Shown piece by piece: positions 35,753-46,800 of a stretch of 64,000 nucleotides of DNA. The notes beneath the pieces were generated by a model. The model saw nothing but the letters and a program-made list of their open reading frames with translations, did no database searches and had not been told where the DNA came from. The DNA is from Tridacna crocea (taxonomy: Eukaryota > Mollusca > Bivalvia > Cardiida > Cardiidae): the NCBI GenBank assembly GCA_943736015.1, contig OX031070.1, positions 43,858,173-43,922,172 on the forward strand, written 5' to 3'. A program made the position numbers and the translations under genes. Numbering within the stretch: the first letter of the stretch is position 1; each line of letters begins with the position of its first letter.

Positions 35753-35829
35753 TGTAAATTTGTAAGAACCATCTTATTTCATTATTTAGCGTTCTCCAAC
35801 CAACCCAATTGAAGAAAAAGTACCACAAA

Positions 35830-37116
35830 ATGGCGGATGCTACGAGAGACTCTGATGCTATTTTCAACAAGATCATTCCGGAGTTAGTGGCTTCAGTAGA
35901 CCCAGGGTATGGCGAAAAACGGTCAAAAGACAGGGAAATAGCCGTGACTCAGTTTATCTGGGATGTTTTAAAACTTGTCGAGGAAGACATGCCGCAGCTA
36001 AAAGTATCGGAGTTGTTGCCCGTTGGCAGCTACAATGAAGGAACGAAAATCATGGCAACGAATGAATTTGATTTCTTGGCTATCGTTGATGAACTATCAC
36101 AACCCGGAGCTGTCAAAGTTGTAATGGATGACGACACCAGTCCAAGAGCAGGAACAGTTAAGTTGAAGTTAGAAAATGAAGGCGAAAAGGCTGAAAGATG
36201 GAGGAAATTCTGCAAGAACGGATGTTTAAGCTGTTTTGAAGTAGTGAAACAAAGTGCCCACGAAGATTCATTTGGAAGGCATGTCGTGATGGCCATTCGA
36301 AAACTAAAACAAAACAAAAATAGAAAGTCATTTCTACAAAACAACGAGCTAACATATTTTCCTGCTAAAGATTTACCCGAAATCATCTATTGTCGTACCA
36401 GACCAACAGAACATGTTGCAATGGTTACAAATGCACTCGCGAAGCATCCAAACATTTTGTTAACGTTTGTATTTGACGGCGAGGAAGTCACGGCAGACCT
36501 ATGTCCGGCAATACGCTACAGTAACGTAAAAGACTGTTTCAACCCTGAATTTTGTATCTACGAGAAGCTGTCAACTGAAGTGGTCGACAGAGGATCTATA
36601 TTGCTGGTTGGGCAAGAACACGGTTTGTTTCGGGTCACCTACACGGAAACGGAAGTGAATTACATGAAAAACATGATGCAGACGCGTCACAAACAGTTAT
36701 ATATCTTGTTTAAGACTATGGCATATGGGTTTTCCGAATATCTGAAACCATACCCGTCTTATGCAGTTAAAGTGATTTGCATCAGACATGACTTACTTTG
36801 CAAAAACGCAGAGAAAGAAACCAGTTTACTTCAATGTTTCGACGAAATCGTTAAAGACCTTATTCAGGCATTATCCGATTGCACTCTATTAAGTGTGTTT
36901 GATGTAAGACTGGATATATTTTGGAACACTATACCCGACATACTACGCTATAGGAAGAACTATGTAATACCTGCATTACACAGAATTAGCAATCTCTGCC
37001 AAAGTGGAGCTATACGGTCAGCAGAACAACTTCTTTCCGAATTACGTAGTATTGGCAGAAGCACTGTAGACAGCTTCTATAACAGCCTGGAAATGAATTC
37101 CATTAATGCTGTTTAA
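35830..37116 (+). CDS. cGAS-like receptor 2 (cGLR / Mab-21 nucleotidyltransferase), intact, MITE-derived stop
   Basis: A 428-residue paralogue of the 21.3-kb gene, near identical over the first 130 residues. It keeps GS66-67, E79, D81 and D223, so it is also predicted active. An in-frame ATG 21 bases upstream exists, but the start at MADATRD is preferred because it is shared with the paralogue and has A at -3 and G at +4. Differences cluster around residues 134-152, 166-182 and especially the last 60 residues, where most substitutions change the amino acid. The C-terminus diverges fully after GRS: this copy ends SLEMNSINAV, and its TAA lies in the terminal TTAACCC of a palindromic MITE. Same family role as the first copy; a different ligand range is inference only. 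Confidence 0.87.
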   Translation: MADATRDSDAIFNKIIPELVASVDPGYGEKRSKDREIAVTQFIWDVLKLVEEDMPQLKVSELLPVGSYNEGTKIMATNEFDFLAIVDELSQPGAVKVVMDDDTSPRAGTVKLKLENEGEKAERWRKFCKNGCLSCFEVVKQSAHEDSFGRHVVMAIRKLKQNKNRKSFLQNNELTYFPAKDLPEIIYCRTRPTEHVAMVTNALAKHPNILLTFVFDGEEVTADLCPAIRYSNVKDCFNPEFCIYEKLSTEVVDRGSILLVGQEHGLFRVTYTETEVNYMKNMMQTRHKQLYILFKTMAYGFSEYLKPYPSYAVKVICIRHDLLCKNAEKETSLLQCFDEIVKDLIQALSDCTLLSVFDVRLDIFWNTIPDILRYRKNYVIPALHRISNLCQSGAIRSAEQLLSELRSIGRSTVDSFYNSLEMNSINAV

Positions 37117-37350
37117 CCCTTTCCCAAACGGCAAATTTTGGACCAGACCGAAGTGAAAGCATTTTGCAGATGACAAATAGACAGTTGCTAAAAATATGAT
37201 TTTTCTATATGATAGGGTAGAAAACATTGTGGGAAAAGGAGAAAATGCTGGTTACCAGCATTTTCTCCTTTTTCCCCAATGTTTTCAAAAGGCTTGAAGC
37301 CTTCTATTCCTGACCCGTAAAATCCAGGGATTGTTTGGGAAAAAGTTAAT
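37112..37350 (+). repeat. Hairpin MITE overlapping the cGLR2 stop codon
   Basis: Mixed type: a C-like left end (TTTAACCCTTTCCCAAACGG) and a type A core (ATGCTGGTTACCAGCAT). Its first TAA is the cGLR2 stop. The 3' UTR therefore carries a long stable hairpin at about 37215-37290. Confidence 0.75.
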
Positions 37351-37427
37351 GTCTCTTTCAACAATATTTCTTATGTATCACTGTAGAATCTCATCAAAAT
37401 TATCATTAATTTTGGGAGTACACCAAT

Positions 37428-37850
37428 ACCGGGCTTGACTTCTGCTTTGGCTTGCCTGAGAACACTTCCGCGTTACTGGCGGAGCTAGAATGACTTAATC
37501 CATTATCTCCCGCTAGATGGCATTCTACAAATAAACATCTATCAAATTTGGACATTCTGGGTACAGAACCGGCCTACTTTTCTACACGACAACAGTTACT
37601 TTGAATTTCAAACTAAAATAAATGTTAACCCCATAGAACGCTGCATGGTGCAATTCATCCAACTTTGATCGGATAGCATGCAACCTGTGTACTGGCCATT
37701 TATTAAAACAGCCCCTACAGGCTTGAGTAATAGCTCCGGTGTAAGCCCCGCTTTTCCCAAGTACTAGTATATGGCATCGGTGATACTTCATAACAGACAG
37801 GTCGACTCTGCGAAGAACACGACATGCGCAGACAACATGAACGAATCGAA
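37428..37850 (+). pseudogene. Harbinger-like transposase remnant C
   Basis: Homologous to remnant B (including CCGGGCTTGACTTCTGCTT) and to remnant A on the other strand, down to a block resembling CGAAGAA...GACAT.CGCAGACAAC. It lacks the hAT insertion and so shows the empty site. It lies 310 bases past cGLR2, the same relative position as B has behind relic B. Confidence 0.65.
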
Positions 37851-38907
37851 TCAAGCCCAGACTTAAGGACACTTTCGATTTTTTTTTTTTTGCCCAACCT
37901 GGTACGCATGGGATTAGGCTTTTTCGTCCTTGGACTTTTTCGTCCGGGCTTGTTTGTTCTTTTTAATGATATAACCCCGTCTCAAATCAAATCTGGGGCT
38001 CAAAGAAGGCTTATTAGTATAAAGGACGATATTTAACCCATTCCAAAACAACAAATTTTGGACCCTTCCAAACCGAAAGAGTTTGCAGACGACAATTTAA
38101 GATTTAGAGAAAATTGCAGAAAGTTCTCAAAAAAGGTAGAAAACACTGGGGGAAAGGGAGAAATTGCTTGTTACGTGCAATTTCTCCTTTTCCCACACTG
38201 TTTTGAAAGACTTTTACTGCAGACCCGTAAAAACCAGGGCTTGTTTGGGAAAGGGTTAACTGTCAACGAAGGAAAAAGATGAGTAGTACTCGGACAGTTT
38301 TACCGTTCAGCGCGAAATAATAAACAACGTCGACTCTTTTCGCTTTCAAGGACATTTTGCGTGGAGATCTAAGTTAGACTATATTTCTAGGGTTCAGTCT
38401 GCATTCGAAGAAGTGAAAATACAACAAATACTGACTGTATACTCTCACTAGAATTCTATGGCATTTGTTTCAGGCACAAAATGGTAAGACATAGGCTGTC
38501 ATGTGAGTTATAATAAGGAGAGGATATTGGATTTAAAAAATAGAAATGAGTCGTGCTCTGTGAAAAAGGGGCTTAATCCATCTGCGAAAAGTTTCGACCC
38601 AGGCCAGCCTGCGCATTTCGCGCAGGCTGACCTGGGTCGAAACTTTTCGCTATGGGTTAATTAAGAAATACTCTTCTTCATATCGTGACCTATCTATATC
38701 GTTCAAGTTGTGAGTTATGACGCACAATAAATAATCCACGAGGGCGATAGCCCGAGTGGTTCGCCTCACAATTCACGACGTGGTTTATTTAACGATAAAC
38801 CACGGTAGAAAGAAGATTATTTCGATTCTAACATGGCCAATTCTTAATGAAAGGAAAACAAGTTCAAACTTGGAGTAAAAACGCGGATGAAGATAATCTG
38901 AGTAGTA

Positions 38908-39424
38908 CTTTATTAGTTGTACGATCAAGCGACAGGGAACTTGGAAACTTGTTCACGGCTGTGGTGAATCGTGCCGTCCCGAGCCGAAGGATACTGTATC
39001 ATTAAAAGGCTCAAAGCGCGTCAAGCGAAATTTTCTTGTATCATAATCTCACGTATCGAGTATGCTGACGAAATAGAAGTTCCCCTCTGAATGCCCCAAT
39101 TCAATGGAAACTGACGTCACTGGAAACTGACGTCACTAAACCGTGCAGTTTGGTGCATAAATATCGTCTATGTAATTCCAAAACCTCGTAACTACAGCTT
39201 ATAACAAGCTGTAGTAAAGAGGTTTTGGACGTACACCGACGATATGCAGTCTGGTGATGGACCGACGCCGCCATTTTGGATGTTGTGTTGCATTTGTAGT
39301 GGTGCTTACGGGGCACTCAAAAGGGAAACTGGCTTTACGTGGTTTTTGCCAGGGAACATGATATATATGTTCCCAGCATGTTAACCAATCAGATCACGAG
39401 AAATTTCTTTGCAATATGATAATA
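38908..39424 (+). mobile_element. Family G element abutting the FN3 receptor stop codon
   Basis: Right end TTTGCAATATGATAA stops a few bases from the TAA of the minus-strand receptor, so it forms the transcript's 3' UTR. A 90-bp palindromic MITE (about 39158-39245) is nested inside it. Confidence 0.65.
39158..39245. mobile_element. Short palindromic MITE, family P, copy 1
   Basis: Foldback with CCAAAACCTCGTAACTACAG and GGTTTTGG arms, bounded by ATCGTC / GACGAT. A second copy at 52190-52276 (CGTCGGTTTACTTCGAAAAC ... AAGCAAACCGACG) lies in intron 1 of the FN3 receptor. Confidence 0.6.
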
Positions 39425-39428
39425 CTTT

Positions 39429-40813
39429 TTAGTCCCATTTGGAATTGGCTAATTTAACGTTGTTTCTTTTCATGCGAAGTTTGTTTAACCAATTCGTCGC
39501 CACTTTCCTGAACCGTCCTATACCAAACCCATAGAATATTTGACCATTGTTTTCTTTGGTGTCAGTTCTAAGATTGTCAGTATGCTCTTCAACTGTAACA
39601 TCACTGGTAACTGCTATACACGTGTCTTGAGCTATAACGTCTGACTTTGGATTGGCTGTCATCGGCATCCTTTTTGTCTTGCTAGGTCGACTCCAAGCAT
39701 TCGTCGTAAAAGATTTTCTGGTAAGTTTCGCTTCTTTTTCACCATCGTTTTCCAAACTAAGAAAAGGAAACCTTTTACCAATTCTGTCTGAACCAATAAC
39801 CGGTTCGATGTCGACAAAAACGGAATTGTTTGTTATATTAACTTTTTGAATCGGTGTAACATTAGTTGCTTGTCTGATTTCATTACGTTGACGCTCTGAT
39901 AACCAGACAGGAGCCGTGGCTGTATTTTGGATATTGTATTTAACATTTTTGTCTTTTTGTATCGAAGCGACGGCTGGATTTTTATAAACGTTAGGAAGTA
40001 AGTCTTCCATTAAATTTATATGTTCAATGTTATCCGATAAGTCTTTACTGGGCATCTCATTTATATGACTTGCAACTTTCTCTGAACCGTTATCTTGAAG
40101 TCGAGCTGGTTGTTGACTGTCACTGTCATTTCTTTCAAACGTACATGTATTTATCTTCCCTTCTAATGGGTTAGATACTGTATCATTAAAAGACAATCGT
40201 GTCATGCTTATGGTTGAATTTGTTCTGAAGAGAATGTTCTTGGTTAAATTACCATTCATCTTTTGGTTGTTTGGAATGTGTATGTCGGGAGACCAAACAC
40301 TGTCAGGTAAACTGTTTTGGGCATCCACGAGAATGCTAGAAATTGATGCTGTTCGTTCTATGGGAACGTCATCGTGCCAATCAGATGGATGCTCTCTTGT
40401 GTGTCGAAACTTGGCATCATTTGGGTTTATTTTTTCATTGCCATTAGAATTCAACTTGCTTTTATTTTCACTGTCAAAAACAGATACTTGGTGATTCAGA
40501 CTTGTTACAACAAGTTTTGAATTGGTTATGGGTATGGAATCCGGATTCCATTCTTCATATGAATCTTCGATTTCAACTTCTTTTTCTCTATTAGCACTGT
40601 TAGATGCTTTTTTGTTAACCATCGTTTTAGTCCGCTGAACAGCTAGATTTGTGATCTTTACCTTTTGATGTTCATGTTTTTTGTTTCCGTGGTTCTTGGG
40701 ATCAAACTTTTCTTCATCTATGTCACTGTTATAATCGCTGTCGTAAAATTCGTTATCTCCTTCATTCAGCATGATACTGCCTCTGGAAAGCTCGTTTCTT
40801 TTGCATTCAAAAT
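39429..40813 (-). CDS. FN3 receptor exon 9: 460-residue cytoplasmic tail and stop
   Basis: A 1385-nt exon opening at TTAACTAAACAG|AT in phase 1. The internal Met at 40772 is not the likely start, because the frame is open through the acceptor. The tail is Asn/Ser/Asp-rich and probably disordered. It carries basic-directed Ser sites (ERTASISS, FRTNSTIS, TRKSF) and a positively charged C-terminus (NWLNKLRMKRNN). No known domain is recognised. A MITE adjoins the acceptor and another begins a few bases past the stop, so the 3' UTR is MITE-derived. Confidence 0.68.
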
Positions 40814-43800
40814 CTGTTTAGTTAAGAAATAATCTTCTTTCTATCGTGGTATATCGTTCAATAAACCACAGTTGTGAGTTATGAGGCACAATAAATAATC
40901 CACGAGGGCGATAGCCCGAGTGGTTTATTCATTGCGCCTCATAACTCACAACGTGGTTTATTGAACGATATACCACGATAGAAAGAAGATTATTTCGATT
41001 CTAACATGGCAAATTCTTAATGAAAGGAAAACAAGTTCAAACTGAGAGTAAAAACGCGGATGAAGATAATGTTCCATTGAATAACTCACTCTTTGTTTGA
41101 ATGACGTCATTCGCTATAGGATGACGTCACTCTACATGGATTGTCGCAGATTTTACCACGTTTTCCTTACACTGTGTTTATGGAGCCAAAGTCGCGTGTC
41201 ATGTTAGAATTAAGAAATAATCTTCTTTCTATCGTGGTATATCGTTCAATAAACCACAGTTGTGAGTTATGAGGCACAATAAATAATCCACGAGGGCGAT
41301 AGCCCGAGTGGGTTATTCATTGCGCCTCATAACTCACAACGTGGTTTATTGAACGATATACCACGATAGAAAGAAGATTATTTCGATTCTAACATGGCCA
41401 ATTCTTTATGAAAGGAAAACAAGTTCAAACGAAGAGTAAAAACGCGGATGAAGATTATGTTCCATTGAATAACTCACGCACTGAATGACGTCACTCGATA
41501 TAGGATGACGTCACTCTACATGGATTGTCGCAGATTTTACCACGTTTTCCTTGCACTGTGTTTATAGAGCCAAAGTCGCGTGTCATGTTAGAATAATGAA
41601 TAAATATGAGTATTAACCCTTTCCCAAACGACAAACTTTTGGACTGGACCAAATTGAAAGCATTTGCAGACGACAATTCAACTCTTGCTGAAAAGATTAT
41701 TTCTGTCTATGATAGGGTAGAAAACATTGTGGGAAAAGGAGAAAATGCTGGTTACCAGCATTTTCTCCTTTTCCCACAATGTTTTCAAAAGGCTACTATT
41801 CCAGACCCGTAAAAACCATGGATTGTTTTGGAAAGGGTTAAGACGGGCAACATTTTTTTTTCGATATATAAATACGAATATGAAAATAAATAATTTAAAT
41901 ATGAAAATAAATAAATACACGAAGAGATGAATAAATAAATAGCAAAAATTAAATCTTCCTTAGCACCGTTCTTAGTCGGTTTCAAGCTAAATAAAAAAGG
42001 ATGAGGGAATTACATGAAATATGTTTGGTGAGTGGTGTGGTGTTGCTTTTTTTGTTTCATTTTTCTTTTACTTTAAAACTGAGTAAAAAGTTGCCAAGTC
42101 GCTCATTTTTTTGTTTACTTGGATCTACTTTTTTTAAATCTGGTTTTAAAATTAATTTTTCTGCAGTCGACTGACACAGATAATCTTTCTTGCTATCGTG
42201 GTTTATCGTTCAATAAACCACACTGTGAGTTATGAGGAGCAATGAATAAACCACTTGGGCTATCGCCCACGTGGATTATTTATTGTGCCTCAAAAGTTAT
42301 AACTCACAACTGTGGTTTATTGAACGATAAACCACGCTAAAAAGATTGGGATTTCTAAAAAGAAAATGGGTAGTGCTCTATGAAAAAGAGGCTTAATACA
42401 AAAAAAAAGGTATCGATTTATATTGGCCTATGGGTCAGTTTTCAGCATGTCCAAGGACAAGTCTACCTCATGATTTAGTTGGTTTTGTTTTGTTTCTTTG
42501 TTTTTTTTTTAACCCTTTACCCCATAAGGCATTTCTATCGTATCCATAATTGACCCTAAATAACAGCATGGATGAAGCCGCTTCTTATGTGTGTATATGG
42601 CACTTTTTGATAGCATAGAAAACATTGTGACAAAAGGTGAAATTGCTCGTCACGAGCAATTTCACCATTTGCCACAATGTCTTCCAAAAGCTCCTTAAAT
42701 CAATGCGTACAAATGAGTATCTATGGAGTAAAGGGTTGATAAAGTGAATTTTATTGATCCGTGATTAAACGATAACTTGCTCAATATTATAGATTGTGGA
42801 AATGCACTAAGCCCCCGTCTGTTCGAGCCATCTTCGCAAGCCAAGGCTGACGATTCACTACGCTACTCTACCCTTGGAGGATCGAGCGTGATTTTTACAT
42901 TCCCCCGATACACTTTTTCATTGGATGCAGCCAGCTCTAACTGCAACGAATGAAATCGCGCGTAGTATTTCATCTTTGATGAAAATAGAACAAGGTCGCT
43001 ACCTTTCGAATAGAAGGTAAACATGGAAACCCACGTGGATGTCTGCTTATCGCTTCATGTGTATTTGTAAGCAGTTTGTAAAACGATATTTCGTTGGCCT
43101 TTAGAAATATGATGTAAAGGGGGTAATAACCAGCATCCAATAGGGTGCGTATTGTGGGAATCTCGAAATCGGGCTCAATCAGCCAAGGTAAGATCCACGT
43201 AGTGATCGTAACCTTGGCTCGCGAAGATGGTTCGAGCATGTTTAGACAAAATGAAGTTTAATGTATCTCCGTGACTCATGGTACCAAGCAATTCATCAAG
43301 CACTTATGGATCCACAATTCCTCACGCACTTATATATCCACAATTCCTCACGCACTTATGGATCCACAATTCATCAAGCACTTATGGATCCACAATTCCT
43401 CACGCACTCATGGTACCAAGCAATTCATCAAGCACTTATGGATCCACAATTCCTCACGCACTTATGGTACCAAGCAATTCATCACGCACTTAAGGATCAC
43501 AATTCATCCTGCACTTACGGATCCACAATTCATCGCGCACTTACGGATCGATAATACATCACGCACTTACGGATCCATAGTTCATCACGCACTTATGGAT
43601 CCACAATATATCACACACTTATGGATCCACAATTTATCCTGCACTTAGGGATCCACAATACATCACATACTTATGGATCCACAATTCATCGCGCACTAAT
43701 GGATCCACAATTCATCGCGCACCTACGGATCCATAATATCCACTTTTTTTTTTCCAAAACCAGCTTAATCATGAGATACACTGGTCCTCGGACATACAGA

Positions 43801-46800
43801 AAACTGACCTCTAGCGAAAAGTTTCGACCCAGATCAGCCTGTGCGGACTGCGCAGCCTGTTCTGGACCGATACATTTCGCAGATGCAATAAGCCCCCTTT
43901 TTAGAGAGCATGGCTCAAATTATACCTGTTCGACCATCATTTGCATAGTCTGCTCCTTCAGATACCGATGGCGTCGTTACCGGGGACATCACCGTGTCTG
44001 ATTCTGGCCTCGCAGTTTCTATCTCATCGTGATTATCATCTGATCTCTCCCCAAGATCGTCTTCTTCATCCATGACCGTAGTATTACCATCATCGTTATC
44101 ATCGTCATCATCATCTCTTCGTGATGATTTAGGTGATGTACCATCCCTGAAAACCGATACAGGACAGTAAAAGTTTAACTATTGTAGATCTACTCACTTT
44201 TCTTCAATTTCAATTATAGTGTGACACCTCCTTACTGAATTTGTTAGATTGATTCATTGATTAACCCATTACCACACAATCCCTAGTATTGAAGACCCTG
44301 AGAAAGAAGCCTTTAGAAAACATTGTGGGAGAAGGAGAAAATGCTGGTAACCAGCATTTTCTCCTTTTCCCACTATGTTTTCTACCCTTCAAAAAACAAA
44401 TTTCAAAATTTCAGTCACTTTTATTTTGACGTCTGCAAATGCTTTCAATTTGGACCAGTCTAAAATTTTGTCGTTTGGTAACACCTTTTTCAACATTATC
44501 TCCATCATATCAGAACAGGCAGTGCATTCATGGGTTCCTTTTTACCATGACTTTGCACGTATGTTTTTCCCAAGCCACTGGCTGCTTTCCTGCATAATTA
44601 TCCACTGTCAAAGAATGATTAGAGGGGTATAATCTTGCCGCAAAGACTATTATAATTTTTTTCGGACAGAAATTTGGTGATGTAGAGATTCGAAGAACTG
44701 ACTTTAATCACATGTAATTAATCACACACATTTAATCACACCATGTAGCAATGTTTTCGATGTAATGGCTGCCATTACGACTTTTCCTGGTAACTAGACT
44801 TCTGATTGGCTAGACCATAAGGGTTTATCAAATCAGAAATCGTGTTATAGCCACGAACATGTTGGTTCACGGTACATATTGCTTCGTGGTAATCAGTATT
44901 TTTTCATCATAAAATTCGGCGCGCTCTTGCAGTTTGTCTGGTCTCTGTTTTGATTGTTACATGTAAATACCTTGAATTAATCATTTCTGTATCTCAACCA
45001 ACTTCATTTTTCAATATAAAAGATTAGAATGGAAGAAAAATTTACCGGAAGTGAAAACGGTGTCATCGGCACGTACATGCTTAACACTATTTACCACATC
45101 CTCTAAAATCCTTCATTTCAAACAGTTTTACTTCAAAACATGCATGATGACGTATTTAGATCTGCTGCTAGGTCATGTGGCAATATTATCTGATCACGTG
45201 ATTGCAAATTGGTGCCATATATATCAAGTTGTATTCATATTTTCATGAAAACCATCGAAGTAACATGCATGAATTTCAGAATGGCACCGAGACAGTGGTG
45301 AAGGTCAAGGTTGATTTTATTTCAAATAATTAGATGAAACTACATCATATTTTCTATGACGCTAACTAAAAGATGAAATTAGAAAATTATTTGGTGATTC
45401 ATTCCATGTTGTCGTTATGTTAAAATTCTGAGAAGAAAGAAAGAAAGAAAACAGGTTTCAGAAATGTTATTTTTTACATCATGTTAATCTCGACTCCAGG
45501 ACCCGCTGTTTTCTGGCAGCAAGCTTGACATCCCAATATTGAAATAAGCAACAAGCTTAGAAACAGGAGACCAGCTATCGTGCCGCTATAGATGGTACAC
45601 GGCATTTCGTCCCAGGAAAATTCGATCATACCGGGTACTGCCTCATAACAGTAATGTCGGGTTACGTTCTCTGTTAGAAAATAAATCAACTATTAGGCTG
45701 CTTAGCGTGACGCGAGGACCTTTCTGGACAGTATTGATCGAGATAAGCCTTCACAGAACCAGCAGTCTGATCGTGGATTTACACTATCAGATAAGGATGA
45801 CAATGACTTTGAAATAACATTTTTTTTTTATGTCTTTTCATTTAAGTCATCAAACACATTAAGAGTTATAACTTGCTGCGGTTCTTAATTTGTTTACCAG
45901 CATTATGTAACAATTCCATCCAAGTAAGACCCCGATACACAGACTAAAGCAAAAGCTGACAGAGCTACGGTCTTAGATGGAAGGTTATTGTAGATCTAGT
46001 AACAGAAATTGTTAAACTGTGTTATTGTGGAGTTCTGAAAGGCCGTTTTCAAACAGATGAAATACATGAAAGATCATTTTAAGTTGATAGTTCTAAAACG
46101 ATCATACAGTGAGGAAGAATGACCACTTTTCATACAGAAAATATCATAAGAGCGAAAAGTGTCGACCTTGGTCAGCCTGCGCAATCCGCACAGTCTAACC
46201 AAGGTTGACAATTTTCGCAGTTCCCAGAAGGTCCCTTTTTGCATTACTGGTCACATATACATTCGTCTTAAATGCTCGTAAGTAACAGTTTCGATCTAAG
46301 GCATCGATAGGCTTACAGTGGGCAAAATAGGAACAAAAGCATAGCTTACCGACTGGTTTCACTGTTGCACCTATGTGAAAAATACAAATTTATGATATGA
46401 GCGGTTCTGTGGCAAAGGCAAGTTTAATGCATTTCTATACCACACTGTTTTTCAAAACCAATGAAGTTAAAATCGATCTGTCTAATAACCAGCTGAATCC
46501 AGAGATAGAATAAACATACAGAAAAAATTGCTATAAGCAAAACGTTTTCATTCATATCATCCTATGCAGGCTGACTTGAGTCGATTTCTTTTCATATGAA
46601 TTAATATAATCCCCCTTTATCAAAGCTAACGGGTCATATAAAAATGACAGATTCGCGGTTAGATTTAAATGATCAGTTGAACGATCTCTTTTAAACACAT
46701 AATTATAGTGTCATACATTCAAATTTCGTTCTACATTATTTTTTGGAAAATCTAAGCGAAAGCAGATAGGTTTTACGAATTCCATCGAATGTCAAAGACC

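Larger units (their letters stand above)
31505..37090 (+). repeat. Segmental duplication, right block (carries cGLR2)
   Basis: Partner of 15415-22475. Relative to the left block it has an extra MITE (33828-34200) and a deletion of roughly 180 bp inside the TIR element at 35020-35407. It lacks the repeat-ended 1.67-kb insertion. Beyond cGLR2, homology continues with 26035-29040 rather than with the immediate cGLR1 flank. Confidence 0.85.

Noticed and set aside
39429-40772. 447-codon ORF as an independent intronless gene
   Set aside because: The frame stays open upstream to a splice acceptor whose phase matches the acidic exon, so it is better read as a terminal exon. Not fully excluded.
43261-44001. 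ORFs of 71-126 codons
   Set aside because: They read through the 26-bp minisatellite in several frames at once; the downstream part is antisense to the acidic receptor exon.
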